Assembly: GCF_021655555.1 (NCBI RefSeq)
Contig: NZ_AP023086.1
Coordinates: 2,324,685-2,388,684, forward strand
Reading direction: 5' to 3'
DNA length: 64,000 bases
From: Marinagarivorans cellulosilyticus
GTDB taxonomy: Bacteria > Pseudomonadota > Gammaproteobacteria > Pseudomonadales > Cellvibrionaceae
Shown: positions 36,957 through 45,370 of the stretch, piece after piece
Numbering within the stretch: position 1 is the first letter of the stretch
Layout: every line of letters starts with the position of its first letter
Notes under the pieces: generated by a model
The model's input: the letters and a program-made list of their open reading frames with translations, nothing else
Told to the model about the DNA's origin: nothing
The model's database searches: none
Made by a program: the position numbers and the translations under genes

Positions 36957-36986
36957 GAAAAGCCCAGCAAATGCTGGGCTTTTTTG
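36957..36986 (+). terminator. Rho-independent terminator after petBC
   Basis: AAAAGCCCAGCA and TGCTGGGCTTTT form a 12-bp stem around AA, followed by more T. It lies where sspA would normally start. Confidence 0.93.
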
Positions 36987-37092
36987 TGGTTAATGTGCCT
37001 TGCCGATGGCGTGTTATCGCTCCATACTATGCGGCCCAATGCGTGCATCGTGCGCAAAATGTCTTAATGTATGTTTTTGGTAGGCCTTGCTT

Positions 37093-37488
37093 ATGTCCAT
37101 GTCTTCTAGTCGTCCCTATTTGATTCGCGCCCTATACGAGTGGATTAACGATAATCAACTGACACCTTATTTGTTGGTGAATGCTAATGAGCAAGGGGTT
37201 AGTGTTCCTCAAAATTCAGTGGGCAAGGATGGTCAAATTATTTTGAATGTAGCGCCTAGGGCGATTATGGGGTTCGACATATCAAACACTGCTGTTAGTT
37301 TTAGTGCACGTTTTGGTGGTGTGCCAACCGATATCTATGTTCCAAGTCACGCGATTATGGGTATTTATGCCAAAGAAAATGGCCAAGGCATGATGTTTGA
37401 GCCAGAGGCCCCGCCGCCTGAGCCGCCAAAAGATACTAAGCCAAACGAGAAGTCTGTCAAAAAGCCAATGCTTAAAGTGGTTAAGTAG
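37093..37488 (+). CDS. sspB: ClpXP protease specificity-enhancing factor SspB
   Basis: Adaptor that tethers ssrA-tagged proteins to ClpXP. About 131 residues: RPYLIRALYEWINDNQLTPY and LVNANEQGVSVPQ form the N-terminal dimer/peptide-binding domain, then NVAPRAIMGFDISNTAVSFS and SHAIMGIYAKENGQGMMF. The C-terminal tail KKPMLKVVK is the ClpX-binding module. ATG 37093 is preferred over TTG 37087 because AGG sits 8 bases before it. sspA, normally just upstream, is absent. Confidence 0.93.
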   Translation: MSMSSSRPYLIRALYEWINDNQLTPYLLVNANEQGVSVPQNSVGKDGQIILNVAPRAIMGFDISNTAVSFSARFGGVPTDIYVPSHAIMGIYAKENGQGMMFEPEAPPPEPPKDTKPNEKSVKKPMLKVVK

Positions 37489-37537
37489 TTTTGTCGCGAC
37501 TAGGCTAAAAATGTAAGTTCAATAATAAGGTTATATC

Positions 37538-38023
37538 ATGCTGCCGACCATCCTTGATTTCGAGGCTTCGGGCTTTGGTTATGAAAGTTATCCTATAGAG
37601 GTCGGTATTGCTTTGGGTGGTGGGGAGCGTTTTTGCACCTTAATTCAGCCGCTCGAGCAATGGCAGCACTGGGATGAGGAAGCCGCAAAAATACATCAAA
37701 TTTCCAGAAAAGACCTGCTCCGCCATGGTATTCCTATTGTGGATGTTTGCATGCGGTTGAATCAGTTGTTGGGTGATCAAGTTGTTTATTCTGATGGCTG
37801 GGTTGTTGATAAGCCGTGGTTGAATACGCTTTATCAGGCCGGGCAGATAGATCCATCTTTTTCGCTATCGCCCATTGAATCCATCCAGTCAGAGGCGCAG
37901 CAAAAAGCTTGGGGTGATGTGAAAGCCGAATTACTGGAGTTGTTTGCCTTTGATCGTCATCGTGCTAGCCATGATGCATTATTGATTCAAGAAACATACA
38001 AGGCTACTCGCCATTTGCGTTAG
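37538..38023 (+). CDS. 3'-5' exonuclease of the DEDD/RNase T-like superfamily
   Basis: The 161 residues have exonuclease motif I TILDFEASGFGYESYPIEVG (D and E) at the N-terminus, motif II-like VYSDGWVVDKPWLN near residue 87 and motif III HRASHDALLI near residue 145, with the H and D of DEDDh enzymes. It is shorter than DnaQ (about 240) and RNase T (215), so the exact substrate is open. AAGG precedes the ATG. Confidence 0.75.
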   Translation: MLPTILDFEASGFGYESYPIEVGIALGGGERFCTLIQPLEQWQHWDEEAAKIHQISRKDLLRHGIPIVDVCMRLNQLLGDQVVYSDGWVVDKPWLNTLYQAGQIDPSFSLSPIESIQSEAQQKAWGDVKAELLELFAFDRHRASHDALLIQETYKATRHLR

Positions 38024-38324
38024 CGCAAGTGCAGAAAAATAGGGGCGTCCTTGCTCCTACGCATCCGTGCGTTTCCTTTGTTGTTCGTACCCTCATCGAC
38101 AACATTTTCCAAAATTTCGAGTGCAAATATTCACCACTAAAAACTTTTGCTGCATTTAGTGTGGGGTTTTAGTGGAGCGGCTGTCCGTTTGCCGACGCAA
38201 GCGCTTTAATCTCGCTGTGCTTGCGGGTGTGAAGATCATAGTGTGAGCGCTCATACGTTGCTATGGGTAAAACTACGTAGTTATTTAGCGCTTGTGCCTT
38301 AGGTGTGATGAGTGTCTCAAGTGT
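38024..38324. other. Intergenic region of 301 bases between converging genes
   Basis: Lies between the exonuclease gene and the convergent fumarylacetoacetase-family gene. A short palindrome ACTACGTAGT is near 38271-38280. No clear hairpin with a T-run and no supported ORF were found. Confidence 0.35.
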
Positions 38325-39014
38325 TTATTGCTGAATATTAATTGTCATCGCGCAGGGTAGTCCGTCAATTTTGGCTTCCAGCCGGTCTCCCTCTATTACA
38401 GGCCCAACGCCAGCAGGTGTCCCTGTTAATATCAGGTCGCCATCGTCGAGCTGGGTATATTTTGATAATTCAATCAGAAGCTCAGGGATAGGCCAAACCA
38501 TTTGATTTACGTTACCTTGCTGAACCTGTTGCTGATTTTTGTGCAGAGTGAAGTCGCCAAGGTGCTTTAACTCTTCCCAGTTAATGGTGTGTAGTGCAGA
38601 GCATGGGGCCGAGTGATCAAAGCCTTTGGCGGTTGCCCATGGGCGCCCGGCAGCTTTTGCTTGTTGCTGGGTGTCTCTGCATGTCATATCGAGCGAGAGC
38701 CCACAGGCGAAAATGGCTTGCTCTGGATTATTGCTTGTCGTTTTTTCGCCAATTGCTATGGCCACTTCAAGTTCGTAGTGTACATTTTTGCTATAGGCTG
38801 GTAGCGTCCAGTTTATAGGTTCGCTTGCATCGCAAAGCGCTGTTAGAGGCTTGTAAAAGAAAAATGGCGGCGCCTCGCTTGGGTTGTGCCCCATTTCTCT
38901 TGCGTGCTCGGCGTAGTTGCGGCCGATGCAGATGATGCGTCGAACATTGTAGCGAGCTTCGTTGTTATTTAGTGGTAAAGAGTGTGAGCTGGGGCGGTGG
39001 ATTATGCGTGTCAT
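38325..39014 (-). CDS. Fumarylacetoacetate hydrolase family protein (acylpyruvase-like)
   Basis: Metal-dependent hydrolase or isomerase of the FAH superfamily; close to the FAHD1/YcgM group that cleaves acylpyruvates or decarboxylates oxaloacetate. The 229 residues have IICIGRNYAEHAREMG near residue 29, FFFYKPLTALCD, the metal-binding HYELEVAIAIG (two Glu), GLSLDMTCRDTQ and GTPAGVGPVIEGD. A single gene transcribed away from the ATP-grasp cluster. No aromatic-degradation neighbours refine the substrate. Confidence 0.88.
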   Translation of the reverse strand: MTRIIHRPSSHSLPLNNNEARYNVRRIICIGRNYAEHAREMGHNPSEAPPFFFYKPLTALCDASEPINWTLPAYSKNVHYELEVAIAIGEKTTSNNPEQAIFACGLSLDMTCRDTQQQAKAAGRPWATAKGFDHSAPCSALHTINWEELKHLGDFTLHKNQQQVQQGNVNQMVWPIPELLIELSKYTQLDDGDLILTGTPAGVGPVIEGDRLEAKIDGLPCAMTINIQQ

Positions 39015-39222
39015 TTTTTTGCCGTATATTGCTGATCGCTATTATATAAAATGCTAGCCGAAGCTAGCATGATTGGTCTGATAACTGCTTATATCTAAGG
39101 GCACGTTGGGGACTTTTAATTCTAGGTCAAGGTTGCGAAATCAGTACTGAGTGCTTTAAGGGGTTGTGCTTAAAGTTACAGAGGTGGATTGAAGCGCTTA
39201 TTGATAAGGGCACCACAAAATT

Positions 39223-40743
39223 ATGCAACAATATTGGAAAGATTACGATCCGGCAGGCTTTTACGACGAGCTAATTAGTACCCCGGGCAACGCGCGATTG
39301 CCAGCCAAAAAGCTTATTTCCTATCTCAAATCATTAAGCCCAGAAGATGTTGATGTTCGGCGAAACGCTGCAGAGTCTACTATTCAAGCGATGGGCGTGA
39401 CTTTTACGGTTTATACCGATGAGGGTAATATTGATCGCTCGTGGCCGTTAGATATCATTCCGCGTGTTATCGCAAAGAAACAGTGGGATGTCGCCGCTAA
39501 GGGTTTGGAGCAGCGCTTGCAAGCGCTAAACATGTTTATTGATGATTTGTATCATGATCAAAAAATCATTAAGGACGGCGTTATTCCTGAGTTTGTTCTT
39601 AAGCAATCGGCGAATTACCGTAAAGAATGTGAAGGCGTTTCGCCCGCTCATGGTGTTTGGGCGCACATCTGCGGCACCGATTTGGTGCGTGCGGGCGATG
39701 GTGAGTTTTATGTATTAGAAGATAATTTACGGGTACCTTCTGGTGTTTCTTACATGCTAGAAAACCGCTCGATCATGAAGCGGGTTTTTCCCGAGGTTTT
39801 CGAAAGTGTCGATATTGCCCCTATTGGTGATTACCCCGCTAGACTCTTCGACACCTTAAGTGCATTGGCTCCACGCAAGCAAAAAAAGCCGGTGATTGCA
39901 GTATTAACCCCTGGCATTTTTAACTCGGCTTATTTCGAGCACGCCTTTTTGGCCCAGCAAATGGGCGTTGAGCTTGTTGAAGGTAGTGATCTTGTAGTTG
40001 CCGATGACGACTGCGTTTACATGAAGACCGTAGCCGGCCTCGAAATGGTGGATGTCATTTACCGCCGCATAGACGATTTATTTCTAGACCCTGAGGTATT
40101 TCATAAAGATTCCGTTTTGGGGGTGCCAGGGCTTATGCGGGCTTGGCGTGCAGGTAAAGTGGCGTTGGCCAATGCGCCTGGCGCAGGCGTGGCGGATGAC
40201 AAAGTGGTTTACGCATACGTGCCGCAGGTAATTAAGTATTATTTGGATCAGGACCCGATTATTCCCAACGTTGAAACATTTTTATGTTACGAAGATAAGC
40301 AGCGTGAATATGTTTTAGCTAACCTCGATAAGTTGGTGGTAAAGCCTGCGAACGAATCGGGTGGCTATGGCATGTTGGTGGGGCCACATTCAACGAAAAA
40401 AGAGCGAGAAACCTTTGCAGGGCTTATTAAGGCAAACCCTCGTAATTACATTGCGCAGCCCACGCTAGACCTTTCTACGGCGCCTACCATTATTGGAAAG
40501 TGTACTCCTGAGCCGCGTCACCTGGATTTAAGGCCTTTTATTTTACAAGGCAAAAGCACTTATGTGACAACAGGCGGTTTAACGCGTGTAGCAATGAAGA
40601 AGGGCTCTTTGGTGGTTAACTCGTCGCAAGGCGGCGGCAGTAAAGATACTTGGATTGTTGATACAGAAGGGGACAAAGGCGTTGCTCCCAAGGCGAATAC
40701 GGCTAAGAGTCAGGCTCAGTCACAAGGTGGAGAAACAAAGTGA
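39223..40743 (+). CDS. Circularly permuted ATP-grasp protein, catalytically intact (COG2308 type)
   Basis: Probable peptide/amide ligase of the circularly permuted ATP-grasp group, found with alpha-E and transglutaminase-like partners. The 506 residues carry FYVLEDNLRVPSGVSYMLEN near residue 160 (acidic metal site), VVKPANESGGYGMLVG near residue 377 (Lys plus glycine loop), PRHLDLRPFILQG, and GGLTRVAMKKGSLVVNSSQ. The putative ATP-binding residues are all present. Its stop overlaps the next gene's start by 4 bases. The natural substrate of this family is not established. Confidence 0.85.
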   Translation: MQQYWKDYDPAGFYDELISTPGNARLPAKKLISYLKSLSPEDVDVRRNAAESTIQAMGVTFTVYTDEGNIDRSWPLDIIPRVIAKKQWDVAAKGLEQRLQALNMFIDDLYHDQKIIKDGVIPEFVLKQSANYRKECEGVSPAHGVWAHICGTDLVRAGDGEFYVLEDNLRVPSGVSYMLENRSIMKRVFPEVFESVDIAPIGDYPARLFDTLSALAPRKQKKPVIAVLTPGIFNSAYFEHAFLAQQMGVELVEGSDLVVADDDCVYMKTVAGLEMVDVIYRRIDDLFLDPEVFHKDSVLGVPGLMRAWRAGKVALANAPGAGVADDKVVYAYVPQVIKYYLDQDPIIPNVETFLCYEDKQREYVLANLDKLVVKPANESGGYGMLVGPHSTKKERETFAGLIKANPRNYIAQPTLDLSTAPTIIGKCTPEPRHLDLRPFILQGKSTYVTTGGLTRVAMKKGSLVVNSSQGGGSKDTWIVDTEGDKGVAPKANTAKSQAQSQGGETK

Positions 40744-41678
40744 TGCTATCTAAAGTTGCAGAACGTGTTTATTGGACGGCCCGTTATCTTGAGCGAATTG
40801 AAAGCACCGCGCGGCTCATTAGTATCTACGATAAGCTGCTGTTTGATCTGCCTAGGTCTGTGCAGTTAAGTTGGTACAACCTTATTCGCATTAACGGCTT
40901 ACAGGCCGATTTTAGCGAGCGTTACGCGGTACAAGACGAGCGTAACGTTATTAAATTTTTGCTGGGTGATACCAGTAATGCATCCTCTGTGGTTTCGTCT
41001 TTAAAAGCAGCGCGTGAAAATGTGCGCACGACGCGCGATGTTATTCCGGCCGATGTCTGGTACATGATTAATGAGCTGAATCTTTATGTCAGTGAAAACA
41101 TTATGTGGGGTGTTAATCGCAGTAAACGGCATGAATTTCTTCGTGAAATTATCTGTGGCTGCCAACAAATTTTAGGCACCTTATACAGTGATATGCCGCG
41201 TGATGCCGCATGGAAATTTTTGCGCATCGGGCGCAATTTAGAGCGTGCCGATATGACATCACGCAACGTTGATGCTGCAGTTGCTGCCATTATTGAAATG
41301 CAGGATGTTGATGAGGCTGTTAATAGCCATCAAATTATTTGGTTGAATTTGTTGCGCTCATTGAATGCGGACCACTGCTATCGGCGCACAACTAGGGATA
41401 CAGTGCATGGCAAGGTGGTAGTGCAGTATTTACTTGCCAATACAGAATTTCCTAAATCTGTGGCTTATTGCTTTAACTCGCTTATTGAGTCGTGCGGGCA
41501 ATTGCCAAATTCAGAAGCATTAATGAAAAAGCTTTCATCAATAAAAAAAGACTTTATCGTGGATTACCCTGCTGATCTTTGGGGGCAGTCTTTACGTGAT
41601 TATTTGAATGACTTACAAATTCAAATAATAGGGATGCATCAGGATATTAGTGAAACATGGTTTCCTGCTTGGGATTAG
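40740..41678 (+). CDS. Alpha-E domain protein (COG2307 type)
   Basis: All-helical alpha-E protein of 312 residues that regularly accompanies the permuted ATP-grasp ligase; its biochemical role is unknown. Conserved patterns are MLSKVAERVYWTARYLERIE at the N-terminus, DVIPADVWYMINELNLYVSE, and AAWKFLRIGRNLERADMTSR near residue 160. It is translationally coupled to the preceding ATP-grasp gene (ATG overlaps its stop). It probably forms a complex with the ligase; that is inference from genetic fusion of the two domains in the downstream gene. Confidence 0.85.
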   Translation: MMLSKVAERVYWTARYLERIESTARLISIYDKLLFDLPRSVQLSWYNLIRINGLQADFSERYAVQDERNVIKFLLGDTSNASSVVSSLKAARENVRTTRDVIPADVWYMINELNLYVSENIMWGVNRSKRHEFLREIICGCQQILGTLYSDMPRDAAWKFLRIGRNLERADMTSRNVDAAVAAIIEMQDVDEAVNSHQIIWLNLLRSLNADHCYRRTTRDTVHGKVVVQYLLANTEFPKSVAYCFNSLIESCGQLPNSEALMKKLSSIKKDFIVDYPADLWGQSLRDYLNDLQIQIIGMHQDISETWFPAWD

Positions 41679-41733
41679 TTAGCGTTATTACTTTTACCTT
41701 TTAATTTATTATCCGAAGATTGCTGGAAGACTT

Positions 41734-44700
41734 ATGACCATTCGCGTAGCTTTAAATCACAATACTTATTACAAGTTTGATCGCTTGGTGAATTTGTCGA
41801 AGCATATTATCCGCTTGCGACCTGGGCCACATTGCCGTACTCCTATCCATAGTTATAGCTTAAAGGTAAAGCCGGAAAACCACTTTATTAATTGGCAGCA
41901 AGATGCCTTTGGTAATTTTCTAGCCAGTATTGTGTTTCCGGAAAAAACAAAAGAGTTATCGGTCGAGGTTGAAGTACTTGCCGATATGGTTGTTATTAAC
42001 CCTTTTGATTTTTTCTTGGAAGAGTATGCCGAAGAATTTCCTTTTACTTATTCTAAACAGCTGAAAAAAGAATTAGCGCCTTACCTTGAATTGTTAGAGG
42101 GAGGTAAAACTTTTGATGCATTTTTGGCGAAAGTGTCGCTAGAGAAACGCCGCACTATTGATTTCTTAGTTGATGTGAATCAGCAGGTGCAAGAGGCTAT
42201 TGAGTATGCCATTCGAATGGAGCCTGGCGTGCAAGCGCCGGAGGAAACGCTCGAGCTGGCAAAAGGTTCGTGCCGGGACTCTGCCTGGCTGCTTGTGCAA
42301 ATGTTGCGTCATATGGGGTTGGCAGCGCGTTTTGCGTCGGGCTATTTGGTGCAGCTAGCGCCCGATGAAAAATCATTAGACGGCCCTTCGGGTACTGAAA
42401 AAGACTTCACCGATTTACATGCGTGGTGCGAAGTCTTTTTGCCGGGGGCGGGCTGGGTTGGGTTGGACCCCACATCGGGTTTGTTTGCCGGTGAGGGGCA
42501 TATTCCTCTTGCGTGCACTCCCGATCCATCTTCTGCTGCGCCTATTGAGGGCGCGATGGATAAGTGTGAAGTTGAATTTGATTTTGTGAATGAGGTGACG
42601 CGTTTTCATGAGGATCCTCGTGTTACCAAGCCATACAGCGATGCGCAGTGGGCTGAGGTTTTAGCGCTCGGCGATAAAGTCGATAAGGTTTTAGAAAGTG
42701 AAGATGTTCGCTTAACAATGGGCGGCGAGCCGACCTTTGTTTCTATTGATGATATGGAATCTGCGCAGTGGAATACCGAGGCGTTGGGCGCGGATAAGCT
42801 GCGCTTAGCAAAAACACTATTGCTTCGCTTGCGCGATGAATTTGCCGTTGGTGGGATGCTGCATTATGGCCAAGGTAAATGGTATCCGGGGGAGGAGGTT
42901 CCCCGTTGGGCGTTGGGGGCTTTTTGGCGCAGGGATGGTGAGCCTGTTTGGAATAACCAAGGGCTTTTGGCGCGAGTTGATAAAAATTATAACCACGACG
43001 CGAATACCGCGCGCAAATTTGTAGATCAACTAGCGGCAGTGCTTGGTATCGAAAAACGTTTTGTGCATCCGGCCTATGAAGATGGGCTGCATTATTTGCT
43101 ACAAGAGCAACGCTTACCGCGCAATGTTGATGCTTTAGTGGCTGGCGCTAAAGCAAGCTTAGAGCGCAAACGCATTGCGCGTGTATTAGAGCAAGGTTTT
43201 GATGTACCAACAGGTTTTGTATTGCCCATTGAGCGAGATATTGACGGGAAAGCTTGGTGCTCTAGCCGATGGCAGTTTAGGCGCGAGCGATTGGTGCTAA
43301 TACCCGGGGATTCGCCAATGGGGTTGCGTTTGCCGTTGGCCGATTTGCCTGTTTCGGCGGAGCCGGAATACACGCTTGAGCGCGATCCCTTTGATGAGCC
43401 TGTGGATCATCAAGGGCAGCGAACATCCTTGGTGGGCGAACCTCCAGCGGCTTATGCCTCTAACGATGTGCCAGGCTTTGGCCCTGCACTGGGTGCGCCG
43501 CGGGGTAAAGCACAAAACCGTTCAGGCACAGAGGTTATTCGCACAGCATTATGTGTGGAGGCGCGGGCGGGTAAAATTCATGTGTTTTTGCCGCCGGTTT
43601 ACGCGCTAGAAGATTATTTGGCGATAGTCGGTGCCATGGAGCATGTGGCCGAACAGCTTGAAACCCCCATTATTATTGAAGGGTACGAGCCACCTAAAGA
43701 CCCGCGTTTGCAAAAGTTTTTAATTACGCCAGACCCTGGTGTAATCGAAGTGAATATTCACCCAGCAAACAACTGGCGAGAATTGGTGGCTAATACCACC
43801 GCGCTATATGAGGCGGCGCGGGAGTCTCGTTTGTCTGCCGAAAAATTCATGTTAGATGGCCGCCATACTGGAACTGGTGGCGGTAATCACATGACGCTCG
43901 GTGGCGCGACGCCTGCCGATAGCCCGATGTTGCGGCGGCCAGATTTATTGCGCAGCTTTGTTACCTTTTGGCAGCACCATCCAAGTTTGTCTTATTTGTT
44001 TTCGGGTACGTTTATTGGCCCTACCAGCCAAGCTCCTAGAGCGGACGAAGGGCGCGATGAGATGCTCTACGAAATGGAAATTGCCTTTCAGCAAATGCCC
44101 GATGGTTTGGCGGATCAACCTTGGTTGGTAGACCGCTTGATGCGAAATTTATTGATTGATATTACCGGCAATACCCATCGCGCCGAGTTTTGTATTGATA
44201 AATTGTATGCGCCAGGCAGTGCGAGTGGCCGACAGGGGATATTGGAGTTTCGCGGTTTTGAAATGCCGCCGCACAGCCGGATGAGCTTAGTGCAGTCGTT
44301 GTTAATTCGGGCGTTGGTGGCGCGCTTTTGGAAAGACCCTTACAAAAAGCCGTTGTCGCGTTGGGGGACAGCGCTACACGATAAGTTTATGTTGCCGCAT
44401 TTTATTTGGCGCGATATTCAAGAGGTGTGTGATGACCTGACCGAGCATGGCTTTCCTTTCAAGGCCGAATGGCTCTTGCCGTTTGAGGAATTCCGCTTCC
44501 CTCACTATGGGCGGGTTAAGTTAGATGATATAGAAATTGAACTGCGCTGGGCAATTGAGCCTTGGCATGTGCTAGGTGAAGAGGTAGGAAGCTTTGGTAC
44601 GGCGCGCTATGTAGATTCCTCAGTCGAGCGGCTTCAGGTTCGAGTGACAGGCCTTGCCGACAAGCGGTATGTGTTGGCGTGCAATGGCCGCCGTGTACCG

Positions 44701-45111
44701 TTACACGAAACTGGGCGCCATGGTGAATGTGTTGCTGGTGTGCGCTATAGGGCTTGGGCGCCGCCTTCAGCATTGCACCCAACGATTGGCGTGCATACTC
44801 CGCTAACCTTTGACTTGATCGATACATGGACGGGTCGTTCGGTGGGCGGTTGTACTTATCATGTTTCTCACCCAGGCGGGCTAAGCTATAACAGTTACCC
44901 AGTAAATGCCTTCGAGGCAGAATCGCGGCGGGTAAACCGCTACGAGGGAATGGGGCATACGCCGGGCGCGTTTACCCCGCAGCCGGAAATTAACGCTGTG
45001 CGCGAGTTTTTTCCTCGTGAAAAAGCGTTGCGCCCAATGGGGCCACCGCCGGAAGAGTCGCCCGGTGAGTACCCTTATACTTTGGATTTGCGGCGCAAGG
45101 CGATACCTTAG
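41734..45111 (+). CDS. Large transglutaminase-like plus DUF2126 protein
   Basis: The 1125 residues join an N-terminal transglutaminase-like cysteine protease fold to a long DUF2126 region. Residues 1-90 are a beta-rich N-terminal domain; the catalytic Cys is in LAKGSCRDSAWLLVQMLRHM near residue 178, the His in DLHAWCEVFLPG near residue 227 and the Asp in GLDPTSG. The DUF2126 part contains RLTMGGEPTFVSIDD near residue 325, HYGQGKWYPGEEVPRWALG, DGRHTGTGGGNHMTLGG near residue 708, and FCIDKLYAPGSASGRQGILE. No signal peptide. It lies 55 bases after the alpha-E gene, in the same operon. Confidence 0.88.
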   Translation: MTIRVALNHNTYYKFDRLVNLSKHIIRLRPGPHCRTPIHSYSLKVKPENHFINWQQDAFGNFLASIVFPEKTKELSVEVEVLADMVVINPFDFFLEEYAEEFPFTYSKQLKKELAPYLELLEGGKTFDAFLAKVSLEKRRTIDFLVDVNQQVQEAIEYAIRMEPGVQAPEETLELAKGSCRDSAWLLVQMLRHMGLAARFASGYLVQLAPDEKSLDGPSGTEKDFTDLHAWCEVFLPGAGWVGLDPTSGLFAGEGHIPLACTPDPSSAAPIEGAMDKCEVEFDFVNEVTRFHEDPRVTKPYSDAQWAEVLALGDKVDKVLESEDVRLTMGGEPTFVSIDDMESAQWNTEALGADKLRLAKTLLLRLRDEFAVGGMLHYGQGKWYPGEEVPRWALGAFWRRDGEPVWNNQGLLARVDKNYNHDANTARKFVDQLAAVLGIEKRFVHPAYEDGLHYLLQEQRLPRNVDALVAGAKASLERKRIARVLEQGFDVPTGFVLPIERDIDGKAWCSSRWQFRRERLVLIPGDSPMGLRLPLADLPVSAEPEYTLERDPFDEPVDHQGQRTSLVGEPPAAYASNDVPGFGPALGAPRGKAQNRSGTEVIRTALCVEARAGKIHVFLPPVYALEDYLAIVGAMEHVAEQLETPIIIEGYEPPKDPRLQKFLITPDPGVIEVNIHPANNWRELVANTTALYEAARESRLSAEKFMLDGRHTGTGGGNHMTLGGATPADSPMLRRPDLLRSFVTFWQHHPSLSYLFSGTFIGPTSQAPRADEGRDEMLYEMEIAFQQMPDGLADQPWLVDRLMRNLLIDITGNTHRAEFCIDKLYAPGSASGRQGILEFRGFEMPPHSRMSLVQSLLIRALVARFWKDPYKKPLSRWGTALHDKFMLPHFIWRDIQEVCDDLTEHGFPFKAEWLLPFEEFRFPHYGRVKLDDIEIELRWAIEPWHVLGEEVGSFGTARYVDSSVERLQVRVTGLADKRYVLACNGRRVPLHETGRHGECVAGVRYRAWAPPSALHPTIGVHTPLTFDLIDTWTGRSVGGCTYHVSHPGGLSYNSYPVNAFEAESRRVNRYEGMGHTPGAFTPQPEINAVREFFPREKALRPMGPPPEESPGEYPYTLDLRRKAIP

Positions 45112-45370
45112 CGAAAGCCCTTAGTGGGCGTGGCATAATGTGATTAATGGGGTGCATTAAAAGGCGCCCCATTTTTTTCGGCGTTAATTTCTAAGGTGAT
45201 ACTCCGGGCATTCGTCGGAGTATTAACACAGTGCGTGCATTTTTTAGGGAATAGCCCGAAAATGCTCGGCAATAACAATGGTTGGGGTGCATTGCGGTGG
45301 TTCATACGGCAAGTTTTTGCTCGTATGCACGATGCGCCTCTTATTAATACGCGTAAACAGGCGAACATCT

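Noticed and set aside
45278..45370. N-terminal extension of the fused ATP-grasp/alpha-E gene
   Set aside because: The extra 31 codons are unlike the family N-terminus; GTG 45371 fits better.
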